Below, in pieces: positions 10,176-22,139 of a stretch of 64,000 bases of DNA (position 1 is the first letter of the stretch; each line of letters begins with the position of its first letter). The translations under genes and the position numbers were made by a program. Where the stretch lies: contig OX123197.2 in NCBI GenBank assembly GCA_944739405.2, positions 58,752,047 through 58,816,046 on the forward strand, in the 5' to 3' direction. Below the pieces are notes generated by a model. The model was given only the letters and a program-made list of their open reading frames with translations, did no database searches and was not told the DNA's origin. Source of the DNA: Euclidia mi (Eukaryota; Arthropoda; Insecta; Lepidoptera; Erebidae).

Positions 10176-11139
10176 ATAAAAAAACAGCCTCATTGTCTGT
10201 AATAAAACGGGATAAGGACATATCCTTGGATCTTGGAGACTTTACCAGACACCCACTTATGCCCAAATTAAAATAGAATTTGAAATTTTGAAAAAAGAAA
10301 GTAAAAATATAGAAAAATAATAAGTAAGCATTAAGATATAGTGACATTTAAAGTTTCGAGGTGAGTATTTTATGTAATTGCATTGATGAGAGTGCAAGTA
10401 AAACTACCTTTATCTTGATTTTTTTTTCTGAACGTAGCTTCAAAATAACATAAGAGAGGTAGTCTAGATTAAAATACTTTTTTATATGTATTTTGAGGAT
10501 TTTATTCTATCGACACTTTAAGTAATAGTGTAAAAAACGATGAAGGAGGGTACAGTTTTTCTAATGGACGTGTTCAATACATTGATTCGACTTTTGGTAA
10601 TTTAAGATATAGATTACATTTTATTGCACACCAAAATAAAACTGAACAATTTGAGTATTTATTTTGAAGACCACATATTATTATTATATTTACAAAAGGT
10701 ACACAATCGGCGATCTTACCACTAAATGCTGTCTCTTCGGGAAGATCGGGTCACGAGAACATTTTATTTTTCTCTTCTTGATTGGATTAAATATGATTTA
10801 ACCACCACCACGCTACTGGTGTAATTGAATTTTATAATTCATAGTGAATTATTTATCCAGTACTTTTTAATTTTTGTTACTGTTTGTTGCATTATATAGC
10901 TGGAAGCGTGTCCTTTTAGCAACATAATCCGATTACGTTATAATATTATAATAATAATTATAATTTACTTTAACAATTATTTATTTATGGAATCGTCTGT
11001 TTATACTATGAAATATAATAATGTAGTACTAATTTTACAATAATCTAATGTGTTGCGACCGTCAGTTCTCATAAATAGCTTACCTGAACATAATAAATAA
11101 TAGGTAATTTCATCATTGAGACTTGATATTGCGGGTGAC
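10176..11139. other. No gene recognised; AT-rich
   Basis: No supported ORF. A segment near 10705-10760 (GGCGATCTTACCACTAAA, then AGAAGATCGGG) resembles an interspersed lepidopteran repeat, but only one copy lies in the window. Confidence 0.3.
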
Positions 11140-11142
11140 TAG

Positions 11143-11200
11143 TAAGTATGGAAATAGTTGGGAGAGGCTTTTACTCAGCAGTGGGATAGTGTCGCCTTTT
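11143..11200 (+). mobile_element. RTE LINE 3' end relic
   Basis: TTGGGAGAGGCTTTTACTCA, then GCAGTGGGATAGTGTCGCC, matches the usual RTE terminal peptide region (GRG-x-x-x-AVG). Only about 60 bp remain. Confidence 0.6.
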
Positions 11201-11225
11201 AAAAAATCGTTAGCTTTTATAGCTA

Positions 11226-11490
11226 CTAGCTTTTGCTCGCAGCTTCGGCTGTGTACCATACCATTAACAAAATAAGAAACTGTTGTGTGCCAGATTTCAT
11301 ACAAAATTTCACCCAAAATTTCAAACTCTAAATAGTATTGTCGATCGATGCTCTAAATGTTTCATTTTAGATCAAAATATGTAACTATGCAAAAGTTTAT
11401 CAAAATTGGTTCAGTTGCTTGATGAAAACGCAATAGATAGACAAGCCGACTTTCAAATTTACTTTTGTATTTGATTGTTCGCATATTTAG
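11226..11490 (-). mobile_element. Degraded non-autonomous Helitron
   Basis: On the minus strand the 3' end is CAGCCGAAGCTGCGAGC followed by AAAAGCTAG, the hairpin-plus-CTAG end of lepidopteran Helitrons. Inside, TATCAAAATTGGTTCAGTTG is a typical body motif. The 5' end is decayed, so the right border is approximate. Confidence 0.6.
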
Positions 11491-11804
11491 AACTCAACCA
11501 TTAAATTAAAAAAAACTATCTGGCGCGAGCTTGCTGTATTTTTTTTTGTCTTCACATATTTTCTCATTTCAGTACTTAATAATCTAAATACGGAATTTCG
11601 CACATGCGACAATTCTATTTGCAACGGCCAAAAGGAAAGCGTACAGCTTCCGTCTAAGAATCACAAAAGTAAATAATCTTTTGATGATACAAATCACAAT
11701 GGAGTAAATAACAAATAAGCGAACAAGACTTATTTGTAGAAATTGGATATGTCGGAAGCAAGTTTCGTAGAAAATGTAAGGAACACATTCTGCCTTTTTA
11801 GGGT

Positions 11805-11872
11805 TCCGTACACGAAGAGCGCCGAAAGGATCCTATTACTAAGCCACTCCGTTATTTGTTAGAGGGATGTAA
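11805..11872 (+). repeat. Interspersed repeat fragment (GGGTTCCGTA type)
   Basis: AGGGTTCCGTACACGAAGAG, then GATCCTATTACTAAG and CTCCGTTATTTGT, resembles a common lepidopteran repeat by memory only. There is no second copy in the window. Confidence 0.35.
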
Positions 11873-12469
11873 GTATCTACTTACCGTAATAACTAGACAG
11901 TTGAAATTTTTAAAGAATTTAAAAAATAGTTTCTATTGTTGTCTTGTTTGACTGTCAAGGAACCCAGTGAGTGCAAGTCTGAGTAACACTGACATTTTCT
12001 TCTCTGTTTTTCTTTCACTTGGTGACAGATATAATTATCTTATGTTAATTGATAGCTACCGCTCATGAGTTTTCGCAATACAATGGACATTACAAACTTT
12101 ATTCCTGTTGAGAGAAGGAGATAACGTTTGTGTATTTAAAGATTCATCAGTTCCACTTCATGGCATGGCGCAAATTTGTAAAACGAATCAGTTTAAAATG
12201 AATCGAAGTGTACGACATATTTTCGGGTAGATTGAAGTCCAAGCACGGAGCGAATACAGAGTCCAAGTGCCATAAACTTGGTCTTCAAGTGGCATGAAGT
12301 TCTGATTATAATGAAAGACCCTTTATTAAGACGACAACAACGGATTTATGGCTAAGTAACAGTAAAAAAAAATGCCCTACAATTATGGTGCAACTGAAAG
12401 GGCACCTGTTAAAGGGCACCACTTTCAGGTTTTTAAGCTGTTGTATTTCTTCTACATAGTCCCAAGTTG

Positions 12470-12600
12470 GGTACATAACGGACTGCAGAGGCGATTGTCT
12501 CGGATTCGATCCACAGGTACCCCGGGCACACACCTCTGACATTTTAAAGTCATGTATGTATTAAAAATGTTAATTATCACTCGCTTAAATGGCAATAAGC
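12470..12600 (+). mobile_element. tRNA-derived SINE (family B), fragment
   Basis: GGATTCGATCC is a B-box-like motif, followed by GGGCACACACCTCTGACATT, then a TAAAGTCATGT body and AATATCACT-like end (TTAATTATCACTCGCTT). A related copy lies inverted at 32423-32547 with GGTTCGAATCC and CGCACACCACTGACTTTTC. Confidence 0.55.
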
Positions 12601-12725
12601 TCGCCCTCTATTACATTGGGACCGAAACATAACTGGCGGAGTGTGGGTGTGTCAAACCCACACCGAAGGGGTAGGCAGGTGTATTCACCTGCCTACCCCT
12701 TCGGGGATAAAGGCGTGAAGACGTT
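12585..12725 (+). mobile_element. tRNA-derived SINE (family A), 3' part with fold-back
   Basis: GGCAATAAGCTCGCCCTCTA, GTGTGGGTGT and CTGCCTACCCCTTCGGGGAT, then AAAGGCGTGA are the family body and tail. An inverted duplication interrupts it at 12663-12704. The head is missing. Confidence 0.75.
12663..12704. repeat. Perfect inverted duplication, 19-bp arms, 4-nt loop
   Basis: Arms 12663-12681 and 12686-12704 are exact reverse complements around TATT. The right arm is normal SINE tail. A second short fold-back (GTGTGGGT and ACCCACAC) lies just upstream. Confidence 0.95.
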
Positions 12726-13053
12726 ATGTTTATGTTATGTTATTGACTTGCCTTCTTTTGATACTTTTTTTCGCGACGTTTCGTCCAGTTACACCAGTCG
12801 TGATCACAGAAAAAGTTAGGGCGTAACCATGGCAGGTGTATCCTGGAGTTTTATAAATATTATTCGCGTAAGTTTGGAGCTATTAATCATAATAACCTTC
12901 AATACCAATAACAGAAATAAGCCATCGTAAGCCGAAAAAATATGATAAAGCCATAATATAATATTCTAGTGAGACAGAACATTCATCAAATAGTTCAGAA
13001 CAAAATCCTTTAGTTGTAGCACTTGTACAACGACTAATATTTTTTAACGTTTT

Positions 13054-13132
13054 AGTTCATTCGTTCAGTGTCGTGTCTAATGGATTGTGAGTGGAGGCGC
13101 TCGCGTATGCGTGTTGGTACAAATTGAGAGAA
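13054..13132 (+). other. Candidate non-coding first exon
   Basis: TCAGTGTCG near 13055 resembles an arthropod initiator. The segment ends GAAGCGG|GTAAGTAT, a strong splice donor. An ATG at 13079 codes only a short upstream frame. It is GC-richer than its neighbours and has no repeat match. The evidence is weak. Confidence 0.22.
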
Positions 13133-13234
13133 GAAGCGGGTAAGTATATTTTGTTGGTGAATACACTTTAAAGAATTTGTTTGTATCATAAGGACAAGTT
13201 GTTTTAGTGTGTCCTAGTGGAGCCCACAGTCACA

Positions 13235-13440
13235 TCTATGTTATTTAAGGCTACTGCTCAGTACGCGTGGCTAAAAGAAGCCAGATGTCATATAACCTAT
13301 AGCCTCTCTCAATAAATGGGCTATCCAACACGAAAATAATGTATTATTCAAATCGGACCAGTAGTTCCTGAGATTAGCGCGTTCAACTAAGTAAACATAC
13401 AAGCTCTTCAGCTTTAAAATATTAGTAAATATACTTTCAC
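13235..13440 (-). mobile_element. Helitron-like fragment
   Basis: Shows ATAACCTATAGCCTCTCTCA, CAAATCGGACCAGTAGTTCC, TGAGATTAGCGCGTTCAA and CTCTTCAGCTTTAAAATATT. These are body and end motifs typical of non-autonomous lepidopteran Helitrons. No CTRR end is visible. Confidence 0.5.
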
Positions 13441-13785
13441 GGGCCGAATTGCAAGTAAGGTACTGCGCTTTGGTATATTATTCTTGATATAAAGTACAGC
13501 CCATGTCTCATGATATCGCAACCAAGATGGAAACAACTGTTGCAAATAAATGCTCTCACGTTGTGAGTTAATATTTTTCTGAATATAATGAAATGAAAAA
13601 AAAAGCATTGACTCTGAGTTTGTTTCGGCCTTTCTTCTCAAGAAGTCATTTAACTAGGAAAAGCCGGCATCATCTAAAATAGGGTTTTGACTTGTATTAG
13701 TGTTGAAAACAACCTAAATGCAGAAATAAATATGTCTTTATTTCATACATCAAGGCCTGGTAAACGAGGTAGGGTAACCCTTGAA

Positions 13786-13904
13786 TTCAATATTCCATAC
13801 ATCTATATTTTTTGAGATTTGATTTACATAATTGTCATAAGCTTCAATAATACTTCACATATAAATCTCGAATCTCCAAGTCCATGGATAGATCGAATAT
13901 TGAA
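13786..13904. mobile_element. MITE with TTCAATATTCGA termini, copy 1
   Basis: Begins TTCAATATTCCATACATC and ends GGATAGATCGAATATTGAA. The two ends are imperfect inverted repeats over about 40 bp (TTTGAGATTT against AAATCTCGAA). A second copy is at 32679-32800. Superfamily is unknown, and no clear target duplication was seen. Confidence 0.6.
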
Positions 13905-14795
13905 ACCATCCTGTAATGTATGTCCGGCGTGCAAGGGAAGTGAGACAATACTCGGCAAATAAACGCATAGAACCTCTGCTGCGTTTTAATCCTAGAACCC
14001 GTTACAATCCGTAACTGACTGGCTTGCTTTTTGTACCAATCGTTTTACCTCTAGGGATACCAAATACCATGCAAAGTGCATGCGTATTAAAGGAAAGCGG
14101 CATCTATGCTCTTAGGATCTTAGATCGGAACCGGAACAGCGTTGACTTTTAATAGAGAACGATCCAAAAAAATAAATATCTTAATCGCTGCTCCTTATCA
14201 CTTGTGAATCCTACTAAGTTTGCAATGCCCTACTAAGCACTTGCCATCTTATAATCTCATTCAAAGCTACCTTTATCACGAGTCAATTAAGTCTTTTTTT
14301 GCAAATACGAACAACATACGCATTTTGTAATCGACGCATTATATACTTCTTAAATACAACGAAAATGCCTTGTTAGGCACAAAATGCTGTAGTGAAAACT
14401 AACAGTACTGTCAGGGTATTAAAAGAACTCGTGGAGGAATATAAAAGAATATAGGCAGTGTAGTAGGCTTGTCGAATTTACCGAGATTTTTATTCTATGT
14501 TTTTTACTGGTTAATCAGGTTATTCGTAGAAAAGGTGGATGTGGTGCATGTCTTATAAGAAGTTGTTGGATCAACTTTTGGACCGCGATTATTCAATAAA
14601 CACCAAAAAAATCTTCTTTATACTTAAATAAAGAAGATTTCTTTTAACATATAAGAAGCATTTTATGGTAGTAGAATAACAAAGGATCTAAAATTTTCTT
14701 GCAAAACGAATATATGCGTACAAGGCAGCCGTAATACGAAGAATAAAAAGGGACGTCATTGGTGGCTTTACATAGTATTTTAATTAATAAGCACC
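13905..14795. other. No gene recognised
   Basis: AT-rich. The only structure seen is the hairpin at 14609-14640. Confidence 0.3.
14609..14640. repeat. Inverted repeat, 13-bp arms, 6-nt loop
   Basis: AAATCTTCTTTAT at 14609-14621 pairs with ATAAAGAAGATTT at 14628-14640. It could be a terminator-like stem by shape, but no transcription unit ends here. Confidence 0.9.
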
Positions 14796-15006
14796 TTCGC
14801 CTCCATGGTCTAGTGGATAGCTAATGCGTCTGTTGGTCGCGTCGGTCCCGGGTTCGATTCCCGGGTCGGGCAAACGTATTACTGAGTTGTTTCGAATTCT
14901 CAGTAGCAGCATGGACTCTGGCCATGTGCCCGGAAACAGCAACAGGCTCGCCCCCTATATGTGGGACAAAACATTTTTTAGGGCGAAATGTGGGTGTAAT
15001 CAATAT
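14796..15006 (+). mobile_element. tRNA-derived SINE (family A), best-preserved head
   Basis: Head GCCTCCATGGTCTAGTGGAT carries a canonical A box (TGGTCTAGTGG, 14806-14816). GGTTCGATTCC at 14851-14861 is a perfect B box, so internal Pol III promoter elements are intact. The body follows (TCAGTAGCA, GTGCCCGGAAACAGCAACAG, GTGGGACAAAA, AATGTGGGTGTAAT). The 3' tail is missing. Confidence 0.85.
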
Positions 15007-17445
15007 TAATGCTATTCAAAGCTTTGTTGTTAGATAGGCATTATCTTTATGATTCATATAATTCAAGACGAGAACGAAATGTGTATGCTATTATCTGCCA
15101 GTTAATTTAACTGGCACTTACCTATCAGTGAGTTGAAGGCTTTAGTCTGTATTAACATTGTATAAATATCTTTTCAAATCGTCGTCTATGGTGCTTGATT
15201 AAAGGAGATATTCTTAAAGCCTATTTAGAAGTCATTTCCCACGCAGCCTCTTTTTATACCGAAAAATGTAAGATGATAATCACATAATAAAGTACATTAA
15301 ATTTATGGATCTTTATTCAGAGTTCCGCTTTGAAATAGCCCGTAGACCGTGGAAAATGGCTTGGGTCAATGAACTCTTTTTCCAGGCCAATATTTGCTAT
15401 TCAACGCAAATTATTTTTATTTTTGTAATGCTTGGGTTTGTTGATATACACACATAATAATATATATTTTTATAATGGGTCTTCATCACGTAAACAATCC
15501 GGGTTACCCGGCTGGTGTAATCCATACCAGAACGTCGGGGTGCATAGAAGGACCCGATGGAATAAAGGAATTTTCAAGTTAGCTTCTACAGAGATAGACA
15601 AGGCCTAACTTTAGGCAACATCTATGATCCATCTCACAAAAGACTCTCTCTCGTTTAGCTAGTATATAGTAGTAGTTATATCATACGGACATTGCACTCA
15701 AGTAATGACTCACAACGGTTGCCATAATATTTTTGCTAGAGAATTCAAAAAGGGAATTTTGTGATTTGAAATACAAAAGTTCATTGCGGCATTATTATCA
15801 GTACTTTACCTGTTTCTGAAATTGCGTATACGGCATCTTCGCCAAATAAACATAATGTACACTCGACCGCTTTTTAATACAAAAAGCACTCTCCATTATG
15901 GTTCAAATTAAAGTTTATTACCATTAGCATAGCATAGAACAAGCCCAAAATTGCCCATAAAGTATACTTTTTATTGTATAGGCTTAGGCCCGCAAAATAA
16001 TATAAAAGCTATTTTTATACATCGTTATGTGTGGGTGTTGTAATATCTCTTACATATTTGCCTCATGGGCAAATTGCGTTATACGCTTGCTTGAAACATG
16101 TATAATGGTGTAATAGTAGTAGCGTGTTTATTATATTATTCTAATAAATCTAGGGTAGTTTCGGGAGAGGTGAATATGAGTGGCGAAACTGTAGTCCCAG
16201 TTCAAACAGAATGTCAGTCTGTCTCTTGTCACTAGCGTATTTTTGTCGGCTTATCGGATTGTGTTCCTAGATAGGTCATAAAACTTTAATTTTGCAGCTT
16301 TGGTTTTCTAATTCCTCCAATATCGTCCTTATCATATTAGAATTCAACCAGATTAGATTCGTTCCAAGAAGACAGACTAACTTTTCTATGAGATTCACGA
16401 GTGACAAATTGTTGTTTTATCTCTCTTTCTCAATCCCTTTTCCTTTTTTGTGCGTTGGTGACTTCTGCTGAAACTAGCTACAAAGATGATACAAAAGCGT
16501 GAGAGTAGATCCAAAAAAAGGTCTGTCAAATTATTCTGGGCATTTCTAACTAATCCGCTCAGTTTCAAATCTTCCGCTTGGTCATGCAAAATTATCTTTC
16601 ATACATTCATAGGCAACTTTTTGCCTTCAATTCCAAACCATTTAAATATACGTTTCTGTATCGCACTCAATAAAAACTAACTTAAGAAAACTTTCTACAT
16701 TTTATCACAAACTTTAAATGGATCCGTGACTCAAAGTGACTATAATTACATCTAAAATTATACTTTCACGCCAAAATAAAAACAGCAATACATTTAATTG
16801 CCAATAACTGCGTATCAACGCTCAGTAAACGTTATTATGACAGCGTTCAAACAATTGCTTTATCTCCAAAGGATCTCTTCGGCAGTGACCTTAGGGTCGG
16901 AAAGGTCATGACCTTGACCTCGGTATTATTTTTCTTTCTTTTAGCAATTACAGTCGCACTGCTAATGAACCTAATGTAGTTTAGATAGATTTCGTTGGTG
17001 AAGTTTATCTTGACGAAGCAAAATCTTTTAGGTATATAAACGATGGAAAATAAAGGATCTTGTGATTTTAGCAATGAATTAAGAGGTACTCTTCTTATTT
17101 TTCACTATTTGCTATTATAATAGAATCAGTACTGCTGAGTAAGGGTATTATAGAGTGAAGGAATAAGGCGTGGTGTTCCTCCAACTAGCAACTAGAAGAA
17201 AGATCCTCCGACCAGCCTTGGTGATCGTGCCTGATATCAGTGACATTTCGCTAGAGTCGCCAATATGGTGCGATTAGTCTGTCAGAACCATTAGAATTTA
17301 ACAAAATACTCGACAATCCAAATTTTGCGGATATAATTATGTTGTCGACTCGAAATATTTATTTTTTTAATGTTTTATTATTCAGGTAAGGGTACCGTAC
17401 CCCTTGACGAAGTTATTAATGAATGTCCAGAAAGCGAAAGAGGTG
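15007..17445. other. No gene recognised; receptor-site cluster inside
   Basis: No supported ORF or repeat of known family over 2.4 kb. This is one of the longest stretches without a recognisable mobile element, so it is a candidate for older intergenic or intronic host DNA. Confidence 0.3.
16886..16920. promoter_or_regulatory. Nuclear-receptor half-site cluster (FTZ-F1/ERR-type)
   Basis: Four AGGTCA half-sites in 35 bp: TGACCT at 16886-16891, AGGTCA at 16903-16908, TGACCT at 16909-16914 and TGACCT at 16915-16920. The minus strand reads TCAAGGTCA at 16909-16917, the exact monomer site of FTZ-F1 and ERR-type receptors. Function is inferred. Confidence 0.35.
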
Positions 17446-17447
17446 TG

Positions 17448-17516
17448 TTTGAACCGGAGCATTTGGCGTTCCATAGTCTCTGCCTACCCCAATGGGCGTG
17501 ACGATAGATAGATAGA
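17448..17516 (+). mobile_element. LINE 3' tail fragment
   Basis: TTTGGCGTTCCATAGTCTCT, then GCCTACCCCAATGGGCGTGA, followed by a GATA repeat. It is the same tail as at 6.96 kb and abuts the minus-strand RTE body. Confidence 0.7.
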
Positions 17517-19092
17517 TGTTTTTTCAGCAGTATCCTGATAGTCTGAATGGCATCTGATGTGCTTTTCTCGGCAACAAACCCGCACTGATTAGGCGTTAAT
17601 CTTATAAGGTCGACGAGTCTATTGTTTATGATCCTTTCCCAAATTTTAAAAGTATGCGACATGAGTTTAATGACTCTATAATTATTACAGTCTCTAACAT
17701 CTCCTTTCCCTTTATAAAACGGCATCAAAAAGCTATTCAATCAGGCTAAGCTAAGCTATACAAACTATACAACCAGGTCATTCCTGCTCCTTTAAGTTGC
17801 TTTCAGACCTCTATAGGTATTTCGTCCGGTCCTTTTGCCTTGCGATTTTTCATTTGTGCCATGGCATTTTTCAGTTTCTGAGGTGAAATAGCAGGTATTG
17901 CTCCATAGATGGGTTTCGGTTTTTCAGAATTTGTTGCCCTAGGGTGGGATACGTATACGATAATAAGTACTTGTAATATTCTGTCCATTGATTTCTAATG
18001 TCTGCATCAGATGTAAGTAGTTTATTATTATTATCTTTAATGAATTTAACTTTATAAAAATCTTTACATCTATTGTTTCTAGTTTGTGTATTGTGTCTAG
18101 TTTTAATTGTGTATATTATTTACTGCTTCTCTTGCTATTGTGACTTCCCTCTTAGCCTCTTGTTTTGCTCTCGTGTATTGATCTTTATGAGATTGTTCTT
18201 TTGTAGCTTGCCATAGTTTAAAATATTCTTTTTTCTTCGCGGCTTTAACGCTGTCTTGCCACCATCTTGTCTCCTTAAATGGCCCTTTTCTGGGTTTCAT
18301 CCTCTCAAGATGTTTTTCTGCGTATTTTCTACAGTTTTTTTCAAATTTATCCCACATTTTATTTGCAGTTGTATCTGTTACATCCATTGAACAAGTCTTT
18401 TCCGCAAGTTCTTTAATCAGTGAAAATCACGTCAAACACTGGTATAACTGCAATACGTCTTAGTTTACGTATTCAATGTTACAAAAATGTTCTGAATTTG
18501 TTTGCCTGTAGTGACAGTAGTAGAAGTAGCTGTTACTGAGATAAGATTTTGACCGAATGCAAACTAAAGTAGTCGTGAACCTCTTTCGTTTCAAATTCCC
18601 AACCCATATGGACCAAGAAAATTAATATTATCGGAGGGTAAACGAGTACCGACTATGGCATTAAAGTCTCCCATTACAAGGTTCCATGAACTTTTATTTT
18701 CGTCACTTTGGAAACTAAGTCGGAGAACTCTTCTCCTTCTTCATCCGAGTGTGTAGATGTTGGAGCGTGAACCTGAATCATAGTAATGTTTTTGGATTCT
18801 GTAATGCGAAACTTGAGCAGAGCTACGCGTTTAGAATAGGAATCAAATTGCAAAATATTGTGTTGCCAGCGTTTTGCTACTAAAAACTCATTCCAAATTG
18901 ACTACCGTTACCTGCATAGAAAAATACACTTTGCTCTCTCTCTAAAATTGCTTCGCCATCTCTTCTTACCTCTGCTAAACCTATTATGTCCCAATTTATT
19001 ACTTCCGATACGTTTTCTAATTCGACTATATGACCTTCCCTTCTTAGAGTTTGAGTGTTGAACGTTAATATATTAAATTTATCGGCATCCAT
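17517..19092 (-). pseudogene. RTE LINE ORF2 (endonuclease and start of RT), decayed
   Basis: The start at 19092 codes an APE-type endonuclease: LTFNTQTLRREG, then NWDIIGLAEVRRDG. Linker motifs follow at 18100-18390. The RT begins near 17990 (EKLKNAMAQMKNRKAKGPDE). RT motifs MPFYKGKGDVRDCNNYRVIK and GFVAEKSTSDAIQ lie at 17560-17720. At about 17516 the frame is cut off by another LINE's tail, so fingers/palm motifs after this point, including the catalytic Asp box, are absent. Several frame changes and stops (for example 17740-17800, 18000-18100, 18390-18850) make it non-functional. Clade RTE is well supported by the wording of the RT motifs. Confidence 0.85.
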
Positions 19093-19550
19093 TAGGCTAG
19101 CTGTAGTCGGTTGACAGTGAAAGGATCTTACCGCCTGGGGATTGTATGCGCCCCCTGTTCTGTCATCGGTCGTCTACTGTCATTGGCGGCATTCCTGATG
19201 GAGACGCCGAGCACTTGGGGCCTTCGTTTAGTCGTGTTAGTCATTGAGGGTAAGAGTTTAGACGATTAAACCACCGTACTTGTCTAATGCGGGTTGGCGT
19301 GTGCGCAGTAGCCAGCTAACTAGGCTGTGGAACGCCGCCGTTGGCACGCAGGGTGCTCTTCCACGGCCATCCTAGTCGCATCCTGCACTAATGTGACTGT
19401 TCCATCTTAGCCTCGTAATAAGCCCGTAATGGCTCAACGTTGTGCTGTTTAGTCGGGGACTGCTGAAGCAGCTAGCGGCGTTGTGCCGCCGATCCATTAT
19501 CCGCCACCTATGGACCCCGGTAGTGGCCTACAGCACGGCCCTACCCAAAT
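19093..19550 (-). other. Probable 5' UTR of the RTE LINE
   Basis: A GC-rich block with no coding frame lies immediately upstream (minus strand) of the endonuclease start and ends where AT-rich DNA resumes. The border is approximate. Confidence 0.4.
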
Positions 19551-22139
19551 TCTCGTCGTTACCCAATTTATTTTGCTCTCGATTGAAATGTCCAAACTCT
19601 GCAATGGTTTTTGTTTTCCATCGTAAGAAAGCGTTGGGGCCAGAGTGGTACCCTTTGGGCGATGTTATTTTTAGCAGTGCTATTTACTTTTTGATTAACA
19701 TTAAAATACTTGGAAACGCGCAACAGTTGACGATACAGTTGTAACATCTTTATACCAATCCTACTTTATTTAAATGTACATTCTTGTAACAATTTTAAAG
19801 CATAATTCGCAATTTCGTATAAGAACGAGTACACCAGCCACCAAATATTGCCAACTCTGCCAAAGGAGATACAGTCAAGGAAAATTACTTTATTCAAACC
19901 AACACTTCAGTGTAAGCAAAAAGCCGAAAGTTTTCGCGCGTGACATTCTGTTTTCCTTCAATAACCTTTCGGTACGTGAGAGGAATGTTCACATCTTAAT
20001 ACGGTCCCTGTTCATCCGGATTAACGTCATAATGGCTAACGATTATTATTATCTTTCTATTTTTGGATGCGGTTAGTATTGATTGTCTCGCGTATTAAAG
20101 GTTCTGTTTCGGTTTTTGCCGAATGGTTGTAGATGTTTGTTTGCTTGTTAGGCCAATTTATGACGCCCGGGTTCAGTTCATGAATTGGATTGGTGGTTTT
20201 AAAAATAACGGAATGTTTCAAACCCAAATTCTGATACTCCTCATGATTAGGTATATAATTGCCTTGTCACGTTGTCAGCAATTATCCATAATGTGTGTTT
20301 TGCATCCATTATTTCAAATAATCAATTATAATAAAAAAAATTGCTTTCCTGGATTAGGTTTTTTTTAGTTCATCAATCACAGAATATAATACATTAAAAT
20401 TAAATAACAGTTTACGGATTTTATCACGTTATATTGGTTTCACTAAGTTATTACATTTAAACCGAATGATCTAGAAACTACATACATTTTAATTTATTAC
20501 TAGTCGACGTTTCGAATTCTTTACAGGATGCATAGTCACAGCAGACTGAGATGATATTTGTCTTTTTCTTTAATGTATAAGTTATCTCAAAGTAACCAAA
20601 CATTTTTCAACCATTGGTGTTACTATTTACGCAGAATGAGCTCACAGTGTCCTTAGGTCTTCTGGTTACTTTGTCCTTTTTATTTATTTTATTTTTGTAG
20701 AATATTTATTATATAATACATATTATACAAATATAAAAAACATAATCATTTACAACTAGTGATAATTTGCTTATATTTTGTTTATATTAAACAAAACTAA
20801 AAATCACAAAATAAATTATTTACCTTTCCGTGTATTCTTTCAATAATTTTATTTGCAGGTTAAGTAATGTTAGAAAGCATTTCAATTTTCTTAAGAATTT
20901 ATTTCTTCTAACAATAGAGGTGCGGTGTACAAAGAGCGAAAAGAAAACCGTTGAAAACCTCGAACTTCCTTCTTTTATAACAATAGGTAAACAAAGAAAA
21001 ATAAAAGGTAAAGATTGAGTGTTCTTAAGAATATACTTAACGTTTGGTGCGAAAGATGTCTTCTAAGACACGGTTTACTTACTTTATACTGATCTTCAAT
21101 TTAATAGTGTCGTTAAAAGTTGTAGTCGTCTTTGAGCGATCTCTCTTCTTTAACCGTGAACAAATTCAGAATAAAAAAATCTTTTATAGGTACCAAGTTT
21201 GACAAAGAATACAACATAAAGGTCCAGTTTCACCACCTCTTATCTGCCAGATAAATTCAAAATTGGAACAAGATTTGCATGGCTTATCTATCATATTGTC
21301 ATATCAGATACGTACCAGACAGCGATTAAATAATTCTGGCAATTGGCGTACCACAATTCTCTTAATGGTAATTATGAATTGCCTAAAATTAGAATTACAG
21401 AACAAATACATTTTAAACATTTAGATAATTATGTCGGTTGTTTTAATTAATATGAATTACGATGAAGTTTAGTAAATAATGTTAGCCTAGTACGACTCAC
21501 ATATGTAATATCATGTGATTTTAAACTGGGCAGAACATATACTATGGTAACCAGATAACTGATTAATATTTAACATAAAGATGTTATAAGCAAATAACAC
21601 CTAGACACAGCTCAAATAATCATCTAGATACAGAAAAAATCCCAGAAAGGAATTGAAATCACAATCATCGATTAGCAGTCGATATCCCTTATCAAAAGAC
21701 CAATAGACCAGTCAGTAATATTCCACAAGTGACATCAGTAGGCAACTCGACATGTCATCATCATCTCAGCAATTTGCAATCTAAGACTTAGATCCCAGGG
21801 TCCGCATTCCGGCAGAATCTCCTCCTCTTCGCACGGTCTTCTGTTTCAACGGGTCATGTGTAATAATATGTTTTCATTCTCTTGCCTATACGTCACAAAA
21901 GATGCGTGACTGAAATATGGAGTAACGGCGCGACATCATGCTGTTGTATTTGTTGCTTCTTTTATTACGAAGTTGCTTAGCAATTATACTGACACACAGG
22001 TGAAACACAATAAAAACAACTCTGTTTTCCTAGACATAGAGTAAAGGTAAATATTAATAATAAACACAAACAAAACTGAATAAGCAGGGGGCTAAAACAG
22101 AGCTGCAATACAAAGCGAACACTTCGATACAATTATTAT
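19551..22139. other. No gene recognised
   Basis: Short frames at 19774, 20123 and 20830 have no domain signature. A phrase at about 20500 (GACGTTTCGAATTCTTTACA) resembles widespread repeat tails. A weak tRNA-like stretch lies at 21635-21720 on the minus strand. Confidence 0.3.

Noticed and set aside
12755..12815. GACGTTTCG phrase shared with 20500-20530
   Set aside because: Short and diverged; resembles widespread repeat tails but the two pieces do not align over a useful length.
14806..14870. tRNA gene
   Set aside because: A and B boxes are good, but no full cloverleaf follows and the same body and tail occur in other SINE copies.
21635..21720. tRNA-like segment on the minus strand
   Set aside because: TGGTCTATTGG and GATTTCAATTCC are suggestive, but there is no second copy and the B box is poor.
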